From: Zeus faber
Lineage: Eukaryota > Chordata > Actinopteri > Zeiformes > Zeidae
Direction: 5' to 3'
DNA: 64,000 nucleotides
Assembly (NCBI GenBank): GCA_960531495.1
Contig: OY482861.1
Span: 1,302,001-1,366,000 of the forward strand
Made by a program: the position numbers and the translations under genes. A model generated the notes under the pieces. The model saw nothing but the letters and a program-made list of their open reading frames with translations, was not told the DNA's origin and did no database searches. Below, piece by piece: positions 10,674 through 23,627 of the stretch (its first letter is position 1; the number at the start of each line of letters is the position of its first letter).

Positions 10674-11030
10674 ATGGACCCAGCCGACACAGAAGGGCTC
10701 CGCCGCGCACTCCGGGACAGAGGAGTGTTGCTTGGGCAACATGACCGGGTCCTCCGGGACATCGCGGAACACCTCCGGACCATCTCTGCGGCCGTCAGCA
10801 GCCTGCAGGGCCCTCCGGCCCCCGTGGCCTCCCCTGCTCCTCCGACCTGCCCTCCTTCCCCCACCAGGGCTCCCAGCGCCTCTCTCGTTCCCCCTGAGCC
10901 CCACGTTCCGGCTCCAGCGCCTTACGACGGCGATTTCGGCACCTGCCGCGCCTTCCTTGTGCAGTGCGCGGTGGTTTTCCAACAGCGGCTGTCGTCGTAC
11001 GCCTCCGATAGTGCCCACAGTACTTACTAG
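10674..11030 (+). pseudogene. Truncated gag of sushi-like element
   Basis: The ATG at 10,674 opens MDPADTEGLRRALRDRGVLL, followed by GQHDRVLRDIAEHLRTI, a Pro/Ala/Ser-rich linker, and YDGDFGTCRAFLVQC and VFQQRL. The last part is the start of the sushi/PEG10-type capsid fold (Y.GD...CR.FL.QC...F). Only about 117 residues remain. The frame meets a TAG at 11,028-11,030, six bases into the L1 sequence. The capsid C-terminal half, the zinc knuckle and all of pol are missing. A full sushi gag would be several times longer. The gag frame is not the frame of the L1 reverse transcriptase downstream, so the two do not form a fusion protein. Confidence 0.75.
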
Positions 11031-13715
11031 TAACAGCTCCAATCCAAAACAAACTAAAGAAATACTGGAATGTATTGATAGGGAAATAAATCACATCGAC
11101 AAAGAAGAGTGCGACACGGTAATCACATTAGCGGAAGTAGAACTGGCAATAGATGGACTAAATAAGAACAAAAGCCCAGGCCCAGACGGAATCTCGACAG
11201 AGTTCTACCAGTGCTTCAAAGCCCAGCTGGCCCCCTTGCTGCTAAAACTTTACACTAGTATTAAAGTAAACCAGACAACTCCGGACTCCCTCACAAAAGG
11301 TATCATCACAATTGTATTTAAGAATAAAGGATGCCGGAACCAACTGAAAAACTATAGGCCAATTAGCCTACTCAATTCAGATTATAAGATTCTGGCAAAA
11401 ATTCTGGCTAATAGACTTAAAGCAGTAATAGGCTCAATCATCAGCAATACGCAAACTTACAGTATCCCAGGCAGAGATATTACAGACTCCATCAATACAA
11501 TTAGGGATACAGTAAAAACAATGACTATGCAGAGGGGCCTGCTGCTTGGAGTAGACCTAGAAAAAGCTTTTGACAGGGTTGAGCATCCGTTCCTCTGGTC
11601 CGTAATGGAAAAGTTCGGCTTCGGAGCAAAGTTCATCGATTGGATCAAGGTGTTATATCGAAGTGCGAGTAGCAGGGTGAAATGCAACGGACTTCTCACC
11701 AGGGACATTCGGATCGAGAGGTCTGTGAGACAGGGATGCCCCCTCTCAGCTCTGCTATACACCCTGGTCGCAGAACCCCTCGCACTCCTAATACTGAAAG
11801 ACAAAAATATAAAAGGTATCTTAACGCCAAATGGCAACAAAACCAAAATAGTCCAATATGCAGACGACATTAATATCATGGTCTCGGATGGTGACAGCAT
11901 AGACCATGTCTTCAAACACCTAGGGGCCTATGAGAAACCCTCTGGCGCAAGAATCAATAAAGAAAAATCTGCAATAATGTTCTGCGGTAAGAATCAAAAT
12001 ACGATAAACAAATGGGGCCTTAAAGAGACCACAGGGTGCAGAGAAATCTTGGGTGTGTACATTGGGAAAGACGAGAGTGAAGCAAGAGATAAAACATGGA
12101 AGAGTGTGATAATTAAAATACAGTGTACCTTGAACCTGTGGAGGGCGAGGGGGCTTAGTCTAAAAGGAAAGGTAATAGTATCTAATGCCTTAGTGCTGTC
12201 AAAAATTAATCATGCTTTGGGAACCTGTGAGCTGCCCGATTGGGCACTAAATTCATTGAACGGTGAGATATCCTCCTTTCTTTGGAAGGGTAAGGGAAAT
12301 ATGATCGCCCACAGGACGTTAATTGCTAATAAACGGGAGGGGGGATTAGGGCTGATTGACATTGGTGCCAAAAGAGACGCACTGAGGGTTAAATTGATAG
12401 GGAAATTCTTGGATTCGACCAGGCAGTATCCCTGGGAGGACGCACTCGCAGGCTACCTGGCGGAGTTTGGGGAGAGGAGCAAATACAATCTCTGTACCCA
12501 CTACCCCAGAAAAACCTACAGTGGCCTGCCGGGCTTCTACCAGGAGGTGCTGGAGGCATGGGGAAGGATACTCCCCCACCTCAGACCCGAGTGCAGTAAA
12601 AAAGAGCATGTGCTGCAGTTACCTTTCCTCTCGAATCCATGCTTCACCTATAATGGGAGAAACCTCGTCAGCAGTCACTTGACGGCAGCAGGCCTAACAA
12701 GAGTGGGACAGGTGACCGACCACAAAGGGAACTTTGATATAGGGAATGTACTTTGGGAATTAGACAGATGGAAGGTGCAATACAGGGAAAAACTGATTGT
12801 CTCTTTCGGGGAAAAATTTGATCAAAGCCTACTACCTGAGTGGCGAGGCATGCTCAAAGAGAAAGGACCCAAGGTGCAGGATGATGCCCTGAACTTCCTC
12901 CTGTGCCTTAGAGGAAAATTCCCCACCATCCAATCAGTGAAAACCAGAGACTGGTATAGATTACTCATTTCAAAGATTGTGACAATTCCAGCTTCAGAAA
13001 AGGCCTGGTCAAGGATATTTCCTGGCTATTCAATTATAAATATATGGAACAACATGGAAATCCCTTTTGCCACATCAGCCATCTTCCACCTGGATTTCAA
13101 GATAAGGCACAGGAGGATTTTTACTGGCATCATCCTGCATCAAATACACAAAGACTTGCACAAGAGGGAGTGTGCGGTCTGCATGGAAGAAGCAGAAGAC
13201 ATTGAGCACCTATTCCTTAGGTGCACGGCCCTCACGAACTATAGGGAGAGGGTCAAGAGCCTACTGGTGGAACATTGTGGCCTTAGGAGACTAACAGGGC
13301 TTACATGGGACTGGGCCTACATGTTTGGCCCCCCCCCCAAAACAAAGAGTCCAACGGAAAACTTACTGATAAACACTGTGCTGGCATTTGCCAGGCGCGC
13401 AACATGGACAAGAAGGAACTTGGCACTATATGAGGGTAGAGACGTAAGCATACAAAGCCTCTTTGGAAACTCACTAAAAGCCCACCTATCGTTGGTATAT
13501 GGAGGAAACAAAGACCTTTTTGTAAGCCAATTCATGCAACAAACTACCCTACTCCAGGAAACTGAATGCCACTCTCTCTCCTTCGCATTCTGATAGGATA
13601 GAGAATGGGAGAAAAAGGGAAAACATGTATTTCCCAAGTGTTTAAAAATGTTTTCTTGGCATAATTGTTACTGTTGATGATTCTGTATTTTTATATTAAA
13701 AAAAAAAAAAAAAAA
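11024..13715 (+). mobile_element. Tx1-like L1 retrotransposon, 5'-truncated copy (copy 1)
   Basis: From TTACTAGTAACAGCTCC at 11,024 onward the sequence matches the full-length copy from 27,573, and continues through the same stop codon and 3' untranslated region to an 18-base A run (13,698-13,715). ORF1, the endonuclease domain and everything else upstream are missing, as usual for incomplete target-primed reverse transcription. By eye there are only about nine base differences from the full-length copy over the shared coding part. The left flank is the sushi gag and the right flank is A/B satellite, so the two flanks do not reconstruct one empty site. Confidence 0.9.
11026..13593 (+). pseudogene. 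L1 ORF2 fragment: reverse transcriptase and C-terminal zinc knuckle, no endonuclease
   Basis: The fragment corresponds to residues about 410-1,264 of the full-length ORF2. It contains the RT motifs KSPGPDGISTEFY, NYRPISLLNSDYKILAKIL, VDLEKAFDRVEH, SVRQGCPLSALLY and the catalytic QYADDIN. It also has the C-terminal CCHC (CAVC...EHLFLRC) that helps these proteins bind nucleic acid. There is no internal stop. Codon changes against the full-length copy include Lys/Arg, Pro/Ala, Asn/Lys, Leu/Arg and Ile/Arg. The open frame extends upstream as far as 10,732, but that extension is gag DNA read in the wrong frame. No ATG belonging to ORF2 begins the fragment, so normal expression is unlikely. Confidence 0.9.
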
Positions 13716-16700
13716 TTTCGAGTTCTGATAATTTTCATCAAAGTCTACACGTGGGAAAAAACGCATTTTCGGCCGATTTTAACGTCGATTTGGCGGAACG
13801 GTTAAACGCTTCAGTCATTACTCTATGTAACAGTGTCAGACAGTTTAAATACAATGATAAACTAGTATGTGCTGCTAAAGTGTTGTTTGTCAAACAGTTT
13901 TAGGCCCATATAAAATGTATTTTTCGAGTTATGATCATTTTCAGAACTTTGGACGATTTGCTGTGTGTTGTTTGTCAACCAGTTTTAGGCCCATATAAAA
14001 TGTATTTTTCGAGTTATGATCATTTTCAGAACTTTGGACGATTTGCTGTCTACCTGAATTAGAGAAACACCGAACCATTGTCTCTTTGTAGGTGAATGAT
14101 TCAGCATGCTGCAGTACACCATATAACTTTAATTAATATGAGGAACAATTATTTTGCTTCTTAAGTCTTTCTCAAAGACAGTTTAAATACAATGATAAAC
14201 TAGTATGTGCTGCTAAAGTGTTGTTTGTCAACCAGTTTTAGGCCCATATAAAATGTATTTCTCGAGTTCTGATAATTTTCATCAAAGTCTACACATGTGG
14301 GAAAAAATGCATTTTCAGCCGATTTTAACGTCGATTTGGTGGAACGGTTAAACGCTTCAGTCATTACTCCATGTGACAGTGTCAGACAGTTTAAATACAA
14401 TGATCAACTAGTATGTGCTGCTAAAGTGTTGTTTGTCAAACAGTTTTAGGCCCATATAAAATGTATTTTTCGAGTTCTGATAATTTTCATCAAAGTCTAC
14501 ACGTGGGAAAAAACGCATTTTCAGCCGATTTTAACGTCGATTTGGCGGAACGGTTAAACGCTTCAGTCATTACTCTATGTGACAGTGTCAGACAGTTTAA
14601 ATACAATGATAAACTAGTATGTGCTGCTAAAGTGTTGTTTGTCAAACAGTTTTATGCCCATATAAAATGTATTTTTCGAGTTATGATCATTTTCAGAACT
14701 TTGGACGATTTGCTGTCTAGCTGAATTAGAGAAACACCGAACAATTGTCTCTTTGTAGGTGCATGATTTTGAATGCTGCAGTACACCATATAACTTTAAT
14801 TAATATGAGGAACAATTATGTGCTTCTTAAGTCTTTCTCAAAGACAGTTTAAATACAATGGTGAACTAGTATATGCTGCTAAAGTGTTGTTTGTCAAACA
14901 GTTTTAGGCCCATGTACAATGTATTTGTCGAGTTATGATTATTTTCATCATTGTGTGCACATGTGGGAAAAAACGCATTTTCAGCCGATTTAAACGTCGA
15001 AAAGGGGAATTGGTTAAATGCTTCAGTCATTACTCTGTGTGACAGTGTCAGACAGTTTAAATACAATGGTGAACTAGTATATGCTGCTAAAGTGTTGTTT
15101 GTCAACCAGTTTTAGGCCCATCTAACATGTATTTGTCGAGTTATGATCATTTTCCGAACTTCGGACCGTTTGCTGTCTAGCTGAATTAGAGAAACACCGA
15201 ACCATTGTCTCTTTGTAGGCGCATGATTTAGAATGCTGCAGTACACCATATAACTTTAATGAATATGAGGAACAATTATGTGCTTCTTAAGTCTTTCTCA
15301 AAGACAGTTTAAATACAATGGTGAACTAGTATATGCTGCTAAAGTGTTGTTTGTCAAACAGTTTTAGGCCCATGTACAATGTATTTGTCGAGTTATGATT
15401 ATTTTCATCATTGTGTGCACATGTGGGAAAAAACGCATTTTCAGCCGATTTAAACGTCGAAAAGGGGAATTGGTTAAACGCTTCAGTCATTACTCTGTGT
15501 GACAGTGTCAGACAGTTTAAATACAATGGTGAACTAGTATATGCTGCTAAAGTGTTGTTTGTCAACCAGTTTTAGGCACATCTAACATGTATTTGTCGAG
15601 TTATGATCATTTTCATCATTATGTGTACATGTGGGAAAAAACGCATTTTCAGCCGATTTAAACGTCGAAAAGGGGAATTGGTTAAACGCTTTAGTCATTA
15701 CTCTGTGTGACAGTGTCAGACAGTTTAAATACAATGGTGAACTAGTATATGCTGCTAAAGTGTTGTTTGTCAAACAGTTTTCGGCCCATCTAACATGTAT
15801 TTGTCGAGTAATGATCATTTTCATCATTATATGCACATGTGGGAAAAAACGCATTTTCAGCCGATTTAAACGTCGAAAAGGAGAATTGGTTAAACGCTTC
15901 AGTCATTACTCTGTGTGACAGTGTCAGACAGTTTAAATACAATGGTGAACTAGTATATGCTGCTAAAGCGTTGTTTGTCAAACAGTTTTAGGCCCATACA
16001 ACATGTATTTGTCGAGGTATGAGCATTTTCAGAACATTGGACGGTTTGCTGTCTAGCTGAATTAGAGAAACACCGAACCATTGTCTATTCAGAGGTGAAT
16101 GATTCAGAATGCTGCAGTACAGCATAGAAATTTAATTAATATGATGAACTATTATGTGCTTCTTAAGTGTTTCTCACAGATTTCTAGGCCCATCTAACAT
16201 GTATTTGTGGAGTTATGATCATTTTCATCATTGTGTGCACATGTGGGAAAAAACGCATTTTCAGCCGATTTAAACGTCGAAAAGGGGAATTGGTTAAACG
16301 CTTCAGTCATTACTCTGTGTGACAGTGTCAGACAGTTTAAATACAATGGTGAACTAGTATATGCTGCTAAAGTGTTGTTTGTCAAACAGTTTTAGGCCCA
16401 TACAACATGTATTTGACGAGGTATGAGCATTTTCAGAACATTGGACGGTTTGCTGTCTAGCTGAATTGGAGAAACACCGAACCATTGTCTCTTCAGAGGT
16501 GTATGATTCAGAATGCTGCAGTACAGCATAGAAATTTTATAATATGATGAACTATTATGTGCTTCCTAAGTTTTTCTCTCAGATTTCTATGCCCATCTAA
16601 CATGTATTTCTGGAGTTATGATCATTTTCATCATTGTGTGCACATGTGGGAAAAAACGCATTTTCAGCCGATTTAAACGTCGAAAAGGGGAATTGGTTAA

Positions 16701-17210
16701 ACGCTTCAGTCATTACTCTGTTTGACAGTGTCAGACAGTTTAAATACAATGGTGAACTAGTATATGCTGCTAAAGTGTTGTTTGTCAAACAGTTTAAGGC
16801 CCATCTAACATGTATTTGTCGAGGTATGAGCATTTTCAGAACATTGGACGGTTTGCTGTCTAGTAGAATTAGAGAAACACCGAACCATTGTCTCTTCAGA
16901 GGTGAATGATTCAGAATGCTGCAGTACAGCATAGAAATTTAATTAATATGATGAACTATTATGTGCTTCTTAAGTGTTTCTCACAGATTTCTAGGCCCAT
17001 CTAACATGTATTTGTGGAGTTATGATCATTTTCATCATTGTGTGCACATGTGGGAAAAAACGCATTTTCAGCCGATTTAAACGTCGAAAAGGGGAATTGG
17101 TTAAACGCTTCAGTCATTACTCTGTGTGACAGTGTCAGACAGTTTAAATACAATGGTGAACTAGTATATGCTGCTAAAGTGTTGTTTGTCAACCAGTTTT
17201 AGGCCCATCT

Positions 17211-17418
17211 AACATGTATTTGTCGAGTTATGATCATTTTCATCATTATGTGTACATGTGGGAAAAAACGCATTTTCAGCCGATTTAAACGTCGAAAAGG
17301 GGAATTGCTTGAACGCTTCAGTCAGTACTCTGTGTGACAGTGTCAGACAGTTTAAATACAATGGTGAACTAGTATATGCTGCTAATGCGTTGTTTGTCAA
17401 ACAGTTTTAGGCCCATAC
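17211..17418 (+). repeat. Representative satellite monomer A
   Basis: A 208-bp unit measured from one AACATGTATTT to the next. It contains the inverted repeat TGACA-G-TGTCA and an ACTAGT site. Its minus strand holds a 63-codon open frame that begins with TTG, not ATG. Confidence 0.85.
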
Positions 17419-17614
17419 AACATGTATTTGTCGAGGTATGAGCATTTTCAGAACTTGTGACGGTTTGCTGTCTAACTGAATTAGAGAAACACCGAACCAT
17501 TGTCTCTTCAGAGGTGAATGATTCAGAATGCTGCAGTACAGCATAGAAATTTAATTAATATGATGAACTATTATGTGCTTCTTAAGTGTTTCTCACAGAT
17601 TTCTAGGCCCATCT
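17419..17614 (+). repeat. Representative satellite monomer B
   Basis: A 196-bp unit. It contains a hairpin with 6-bp arms ATGCTG (17,528-17,533) and CAGCAT (17,539-17,544) around a 5-base loop, including a CTGCAG site that recurs in nearly every B monomer. Beyond the shared junction module it has no obvious similarity to A. Confidence 0.85.
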
Positions 17615-18954
17615 AACATGTATTTGTGGAGTTATGATCATTTTCATCATTGTGTGCACATGTGGGAAAAAACGCATTTTCAGCCGATTTAAACGTCGAA
17701 AAGGGGAATTGGTTAAACGCTTCAGTCATTACTCTGTGTGACAGTGTCAGACAGTTTAAATACAATGGTGAACTAGTATATGCTGCTAAAGTGTTGTTTG
17801 TCAACCAGTTTTAGGCCCATCTAACATGTATTTGTCGAGTTATGATTATTTTCATCATTGTGTGCACATGTGGGAAAAAACGCATTTTCAGCCGATTTAA
17901 ACGTCGAAAAGGGGAATTGGTTAAACGCTTCAGTCATTACTCTGTGTGACAGTGTCAGACAGTTTAAATACAATGGTGAACTAGTATATGCTGCTAAAGC
18001 GTTGTTTGTCAAACAGTTTTAGGCCCATACAACATGTATTTGACGAGGTATGAGCATTTTCAGAACATTGGACGGTTTGCTGTCTAGCTGAATTGGAGAA
18101 ACACCGAACCATTGTCTCTTCAGAGGTGTATGATTCAGAATGCTGCAGTACAGCATAGAAATTTTATTAATATGATGAACTATTATGTGCTTCCTAAGTT
18201 TTTCTCTCAGATTTCTATGCCCATCTAACATGTATTTCTGGAGTTATGATCATTTTCATCATTGTGTGCACATGTGGGAAAAAACGCATTTTCAGCCGAT
18301 TTAAACGTCGAAAAGGGGAATTGGTTAAACGCTTCAGTCATTACTCTGTTTGACAGTGTCAGACAGTTTAAATACAATGGTGAACTAGTATATGCTGCTA
18401 AAGTGTTGTTTGTCAAAAGGTTTAAGGCCCATCTAACATGTATTTGTCGAGGTATGAGCATTTTCAGAACATTGGACGGTTTGCTGTCTAGTAGAATTAG
18501 AGAAACACCGAACCATTGTCTCTTCAGAGGTGAATGATTCAGAATGCTGCAGTACAGCATAGAAATTTAATTAATATGATGAACTATTATGTGCTTCTTA
18601 AGTGTTTCTCACAGATTTCTAGGCCCATCTAACATGTATTTGTGGAGTTATGATCATTTTCATCATTGTGTGCACATGTGGGAAAAAACGCATTTTCAGC
18701 CGATTTAAACGTCGAAAAGGGGAATTGGTTAAACGCTTCAGTCATTACTCTGTGTGACAGTGTCAGACAGTTTAAATACAATGGTGAACTAGTATATGCT
18801 GCTAAAGTGTTGTTTGTCAACCAGTTTTAGGCCCATCTAACATGTATTTGTCGAGTTATGATCATTTTCATCATTATGTGTACATGTGGGAAAAAACGCA
18901 TTTTCAGCCGATTTAAACGTCGAAAAGGGGAATTGCTTGAACGCTTCAGTCAGT

Positions 18955-21900
18955 ACTCTGTGTGACAGTGTCAGACAGTTTAAATACAATGGTGAACTAG
19001 TATATGCTGCTAAAGTGTTGTTTGTCAAACAGTTTTAGGCCCATGTACAATGTATTTGTCGAGTTATGATTATTTTCATCATTGTTTGCACATGTGGGAA
19101 AAAACGCATTTTCAGCCGATTTAAACGTCGAAAAGGGGAATTGGTTAAACGCTTCAGTCATTACTCTGTGTGACAGTGTCAGACAGTTTAAATACAATGG
19201 TGAACTAGTATATGCTGCTAAAGCGTTGTTTGTCAAACAGTTTTAGGCCCATACAACATGTATTTGACGAGGTATGAGCATTTTCAGAACATTGGACGGT
19301 TTGCTGTCTAGCTGAATTGGAGAAACACCGAACCATTGTCTCTTCAGAGGTGTATGATTCAGAATGCTGCAGTACAGCATAGAAATTTTATTAATATGAT
19401 GAACTATTATGTGCTTCCTAAGTTTTTCTCTCAGATTTCTATGCCCATCTAACATGTATTTCTGGAGTTATGATCATTTTCATCATTGTGTGCACATGTG
19501 GGAAAAAACGCATTTTCAGCCGATTTAAACGTCGAAAAGGGGAATTGGTTAAACGCTTCAGTCATTACTCTGTTTGACAGTGTCAGACAGTTTAAATACA
19601 ATGGTGAACTAGTATATGCTGCTAAAGTGTTGTTTGTCAAAAGGTTTAAGGCCCATCTAACATGTATTTGTCGAGGTATGAGCATTTTCAGAACATTGGA
19701 CGGTTTGCTGTCTAGTAGAATTAGAGAAACACCGAACCATTGTCTCTTCAGAGGTGAATGATTCAGAATGCTGCAGTACAGCATAGAAATTTAATTAATA
19801 TGATGAACTATTATGTGCTTCTTAAGTGTTTCTCACAGATTTCTAGGCCCATCTAACATGTATTTGTGGAGTTATGATCATTTTCATCATTGTGTGCACA
19901 TGTGGGAAAAAACGCATTTTCAGCCGATTTAAACGTCGAAAAGGGGAATTGGTTAAACGCTTCAGTCATTACTCTGTGTGACAGTGTCAGACAGTTTAAA
20001 TACAATGGTGAACTAGTATATGCTGCTAAAGTGTTGTTTGTCAACCAGTTTTAGGCCCATCTAACATGTATTTGTCGAGTTATGATCATTTTCATCATTA
20101 TGTGTACATGTGGGAAAAAACGCATTTTCAGCCGATTTAAACGTCGAAAAGGGGAATTGCTTGAACGCTTCAGTCAGTACTCTGTGTGACAGTGTCAGAC
20201 AGTTTAAATACAATGGTGAACTAGTATATGCTGCTAATGCGTTGTTTGTCAAACAGTTTTAGGCCCATACAACATGTATTTGTCGAGGTATGAGCATTTT
20301 CAGAACTTGTGACGGTTTGCTGTCTAACTGAATTAGAGAAACACCGAACCATTGTCTCTTCAGAGGTGAATGATTCAGAATGCTGCAGTACAGCATAGAA
20401 ATTTAATTAATATGATGAACTATTATGTGCTTCTTAAGTGTTTCTCACAGATTTCTAGGCCCATCTAACATGTATTTGTGGAGTTATGATCATTTTCATC
20501 ATTGTGTGCACATGTGGGAAAAAACGCATTTTCAGCCGATTTAAACGTCGAAAAGGGGAATTGGTTAAACGCTTCAGTCATTACTCTGTGTGACAGTGTC
20601 AGACAGTTTAAATACATTGGTGAACTAGTATATGCTGCTTAAGTGTTGTTTGTCAACCAGTTTTAGGCCCATCTAACATGTATTTGTCGAGTTATGATCA
20701 TTTTCATCATTATGTGTACATGTGGGAAAAAACGCATTTTCAGCCGATTTAAACGTCGAAAAGGAGAATTGGTTAAACGCTTCAGTCATTACTCTGTGTG
20801 ACAGTGTCAGACAGTTTAAATACAATGGTGAACTAGTATATGCTGCTAAAGCGTTGTTTGTCAAACAGTTTTAGGCCCATACAACATGTATTTGTCGAGG
20901 TATGAGCATTTTCAGAACATTGGACGGTTTGCTGTCTAGCTGAATTAGAGAAACACCGAACCATTGTCTATTCAGAGGTGAATGATTCAGAATGCTGTAG
21001 TAGAGCATAGAAATTTTATTAATATGATGAACTATTATGTGCTTCCTAAGTTTTTCTCTCAGATTTCTATGCCCATCTAACATGTATTTGTGGAGTTAGG
21101 ATCATTTTCATCATAGTGTGCACATGTGGGAAAAAACGCATTTTCAGCCGATTTAAACGTCGAAAAGGGGAATTGGTTAAACGCTTCAGTCATTACTCTG
21201 TGTGACAGTGTCAGACAGTTTAAATACAATGGTGAACTAGTATATGCTGCTAAAGTGTTGTTTGTCAACCAGTTTTAGGCCCATCTAACATGTATTTGTC
21301 GAGTTATGATTATTTTCATCATTGTGTGCACATGTGGGAAAAAACGCATTTTCAGCCGATTTAAACGTCGAAAAGGGGAATTGGTTAAACGCTTCAGTCA
21401 TTACTCTGTGTGACAGTGTCAGACAGTTTAAATACAATGGTGAACTAGTATATGCTGCTAAATTGTTGTTTGTCAAACAGTTTTAGGCCCATGTAAAATG
21501 TATTTGTCGAGTTATGATTATTTTCATCATTGTGTGCACATGTGGGAAAAAACGCATTTTCAGCCGATTTAAACGTCGAAAAGGGGAATTGGTTAAACGC
21601 TTCAGTCATTACTCTGTGTGACAGTGTCAGACAGTTTAAATACAATGGTGAACTAGTATATGCTGCTAAAGTGTTGTTTGTCAACCAGTTTTAGGCCCAT
21701 CTAACATGTATTTGTCGAGTTATGATCATTTTCATCATTATGTGTACATGTGGGAAAAAACGCATTTTCAGCCGATTTAAACGTCGAAAAGGGGAATTCC
21801 TTAAACGCTTCAGTCATTACTCTGTGTGACAGTGTCAGACAGTTTAATTACAATGGGGAACTAGTATATGCTGCTAAAGCGTTGTTTGTCAAACAGTTTT

Positions 21901-23627
21901 AGGCCCATACAACATGTATTTGTCGAGGTATGAGCATTTTCAGAACATTGGACGGTTTGCTGTCTAGCTGAATTAGAGAAACACCGAACCATTGTCTCTT
22001 CAGAGGTGAATGATTCAGAATGCTGCAGTACAGCATTGAAATTTAATTAATGTGATGAACTATTATGTGCTTCCTAAGTTTTTCTCTCAGATTTCTATGC
22101 CCATCTAACATGTATTTCTGGAGTTATGATCATTTTCAGAACTTGTGACGGTTTGCTGTCTAACTGAATTAGAGAAACACCGAACCATTGTCTCTTCAGA
22201 GGTGAATGATTCAGAATGCTGCAGTACAGCATAGAAATTTAATTAATATGATGAACTATTATGTGCTTCTTAAGTGTTTCTCACAGATTTCTAGGCCCAT
22301 CTAACATGTGTTTGTGGAGTTATGATCATTTTCATCATTGTGTGCACATGTGGGAAAAAACGCATTTTCAGCCGATTTAAACGTCGAAAAGGGGAATTGG
22401 TTAAACGCTTCAGTCATTACTCTGTGTGACAGTGTCAGACAGTTTAAATACATTGGTGAACTAGTATATGCGGCTAAAGTGTTGTTTGTCAACCAGTTTT
22501 AGGCCCATCTAACATGTATTTGTCGAGTTATGATCATTTTCATCATTATGTGTACATGTGGGAAAAAACGCATTTTCAGTCGATTTAAACGTCGAAAAGG
22601 GGAATTGCTTAAACGCTTCAGTCATTTCTCTGTGTGACAGTGTCAGACAGTTTAAATACAATGGTGAACTAGTATATGCTGCTAAAGCGTTGTTTGTCAA
22701 ACAGTTTTAGGCCCATACAACATTGTATTTGACGAGGTATGAGCATTTTCAGAACATTGGACGGTTTGCTGTCTAGCTGAATTAGAGAAACACCGAATCA
22801 TTGTCTCTTCAGAGGTGAATGATTCAGAATGCTGCAGTACAGCATAGAAATTTTATTAATATGATGAACTATTATGTGCTTCTTAAGTGTTTCTCACAGA
22901 TTTCTAGGCCCATCTAACATGTATTTGTGGAGTTATGATCATTTTCATCATTGTGTGCACATGTGGGAAAAAACGCATTTTCAGCCGATTTAAACGTCGA
23001 AAAGGGGAATTGGTTAAACGCTTCAGTCATTACTCTGTGTGACAGTGTCAGACAGTTTAAATACAATGGTGAACTAGTATATGCTGCTAAAGTGTTGTTT
23101 GTCAACCAGTTTTAGGCCCATCTAACATGTATTTGTCGAGTTATGATCATTTTCATCATTATGTGTACATGTGGGAAAAAACGCATTTTCAGCCGATTTA
23201 AACGTCGAAAAGGGGAATTGGTTAAACGCTACAGTCATTACTCTGTTTGACAGTGTCAGACAGTTTAAATACAATGGTGAACTAGTATATGCTGCTAAAG
23301 TGTTGTTTGTCAAACAGTTTTAGGCCCATCTAACATGTATTTGTCGAGTTATGATCATTTTCATCATTATGTGCACATGTGGGAAAAAACGCATTTTCAG
23401 CCGATTTAAACATCGAAAAGGGGAATTGGTTAAACGCTTCAGTCATTACTCTGTGTGACAGTGTCAGACAGTTTAAATACAATGGTGAACTAGTATATGC
23501 TGCTAAAGCGTTGTTTGTCAAACAGTTTTAGGCCCAAACAACATGTATTTGTGGAGGTATGAGCATTTTCAGAACATTGGACGGTTTGCTGTCTAGCTGA
23601 ATTAGAGAAACACCGAACCATTGTCTA
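18955..23627 (+). repeat. Large duplicated satellite block, copy 1
   Basis: This block of roughly 24 monomers is repeated downstream with a 4,897-bp period. Monomer variants appear in the same order: for example a variant at 19,243 recurs at 24,140, 19,449 at 24,346, and 20,061 at 24,958. The second copy is split by the full-length L1. After the L1 the offset becomes 9,994 bp (20,673 to 30,667; 21,445 to 31,439; 23,330 to 33,324). Boundaries are approximate, set where a few diagnostic bases stop matching. Confidence 0.8.

Larger units (their letters stand above)
10129..11023 (+). mobile_element. Sushi-like (Tf1/sushi, Ty3/gypsy) LTR retrotransposon, 5' part only
   Basis: The element consists of a complete-looking 5' LTR, a primer binding site and the first about 117 codons of gag. 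It is then cut off at 11,023-11,024 by a truncated L1. No protease, reverse transcriptase, integrase or 3' LTR follows within the window. The gag N-terminus and the LTR/primer arrangement match vertebrate sushi elements, the group that gave rise to the mammalian PEG10/RTL genes. That assignment rests on recognition of motifs, not on a search. Confidence 0.75.

Noticed and set aside
11457..13637. Minus-strand open frames of 87-152 codons within both L1 copies
   Set aside because: They are shadows of the strongly supported ORF2 on the plus strand, and recur at the same offset in both copies.
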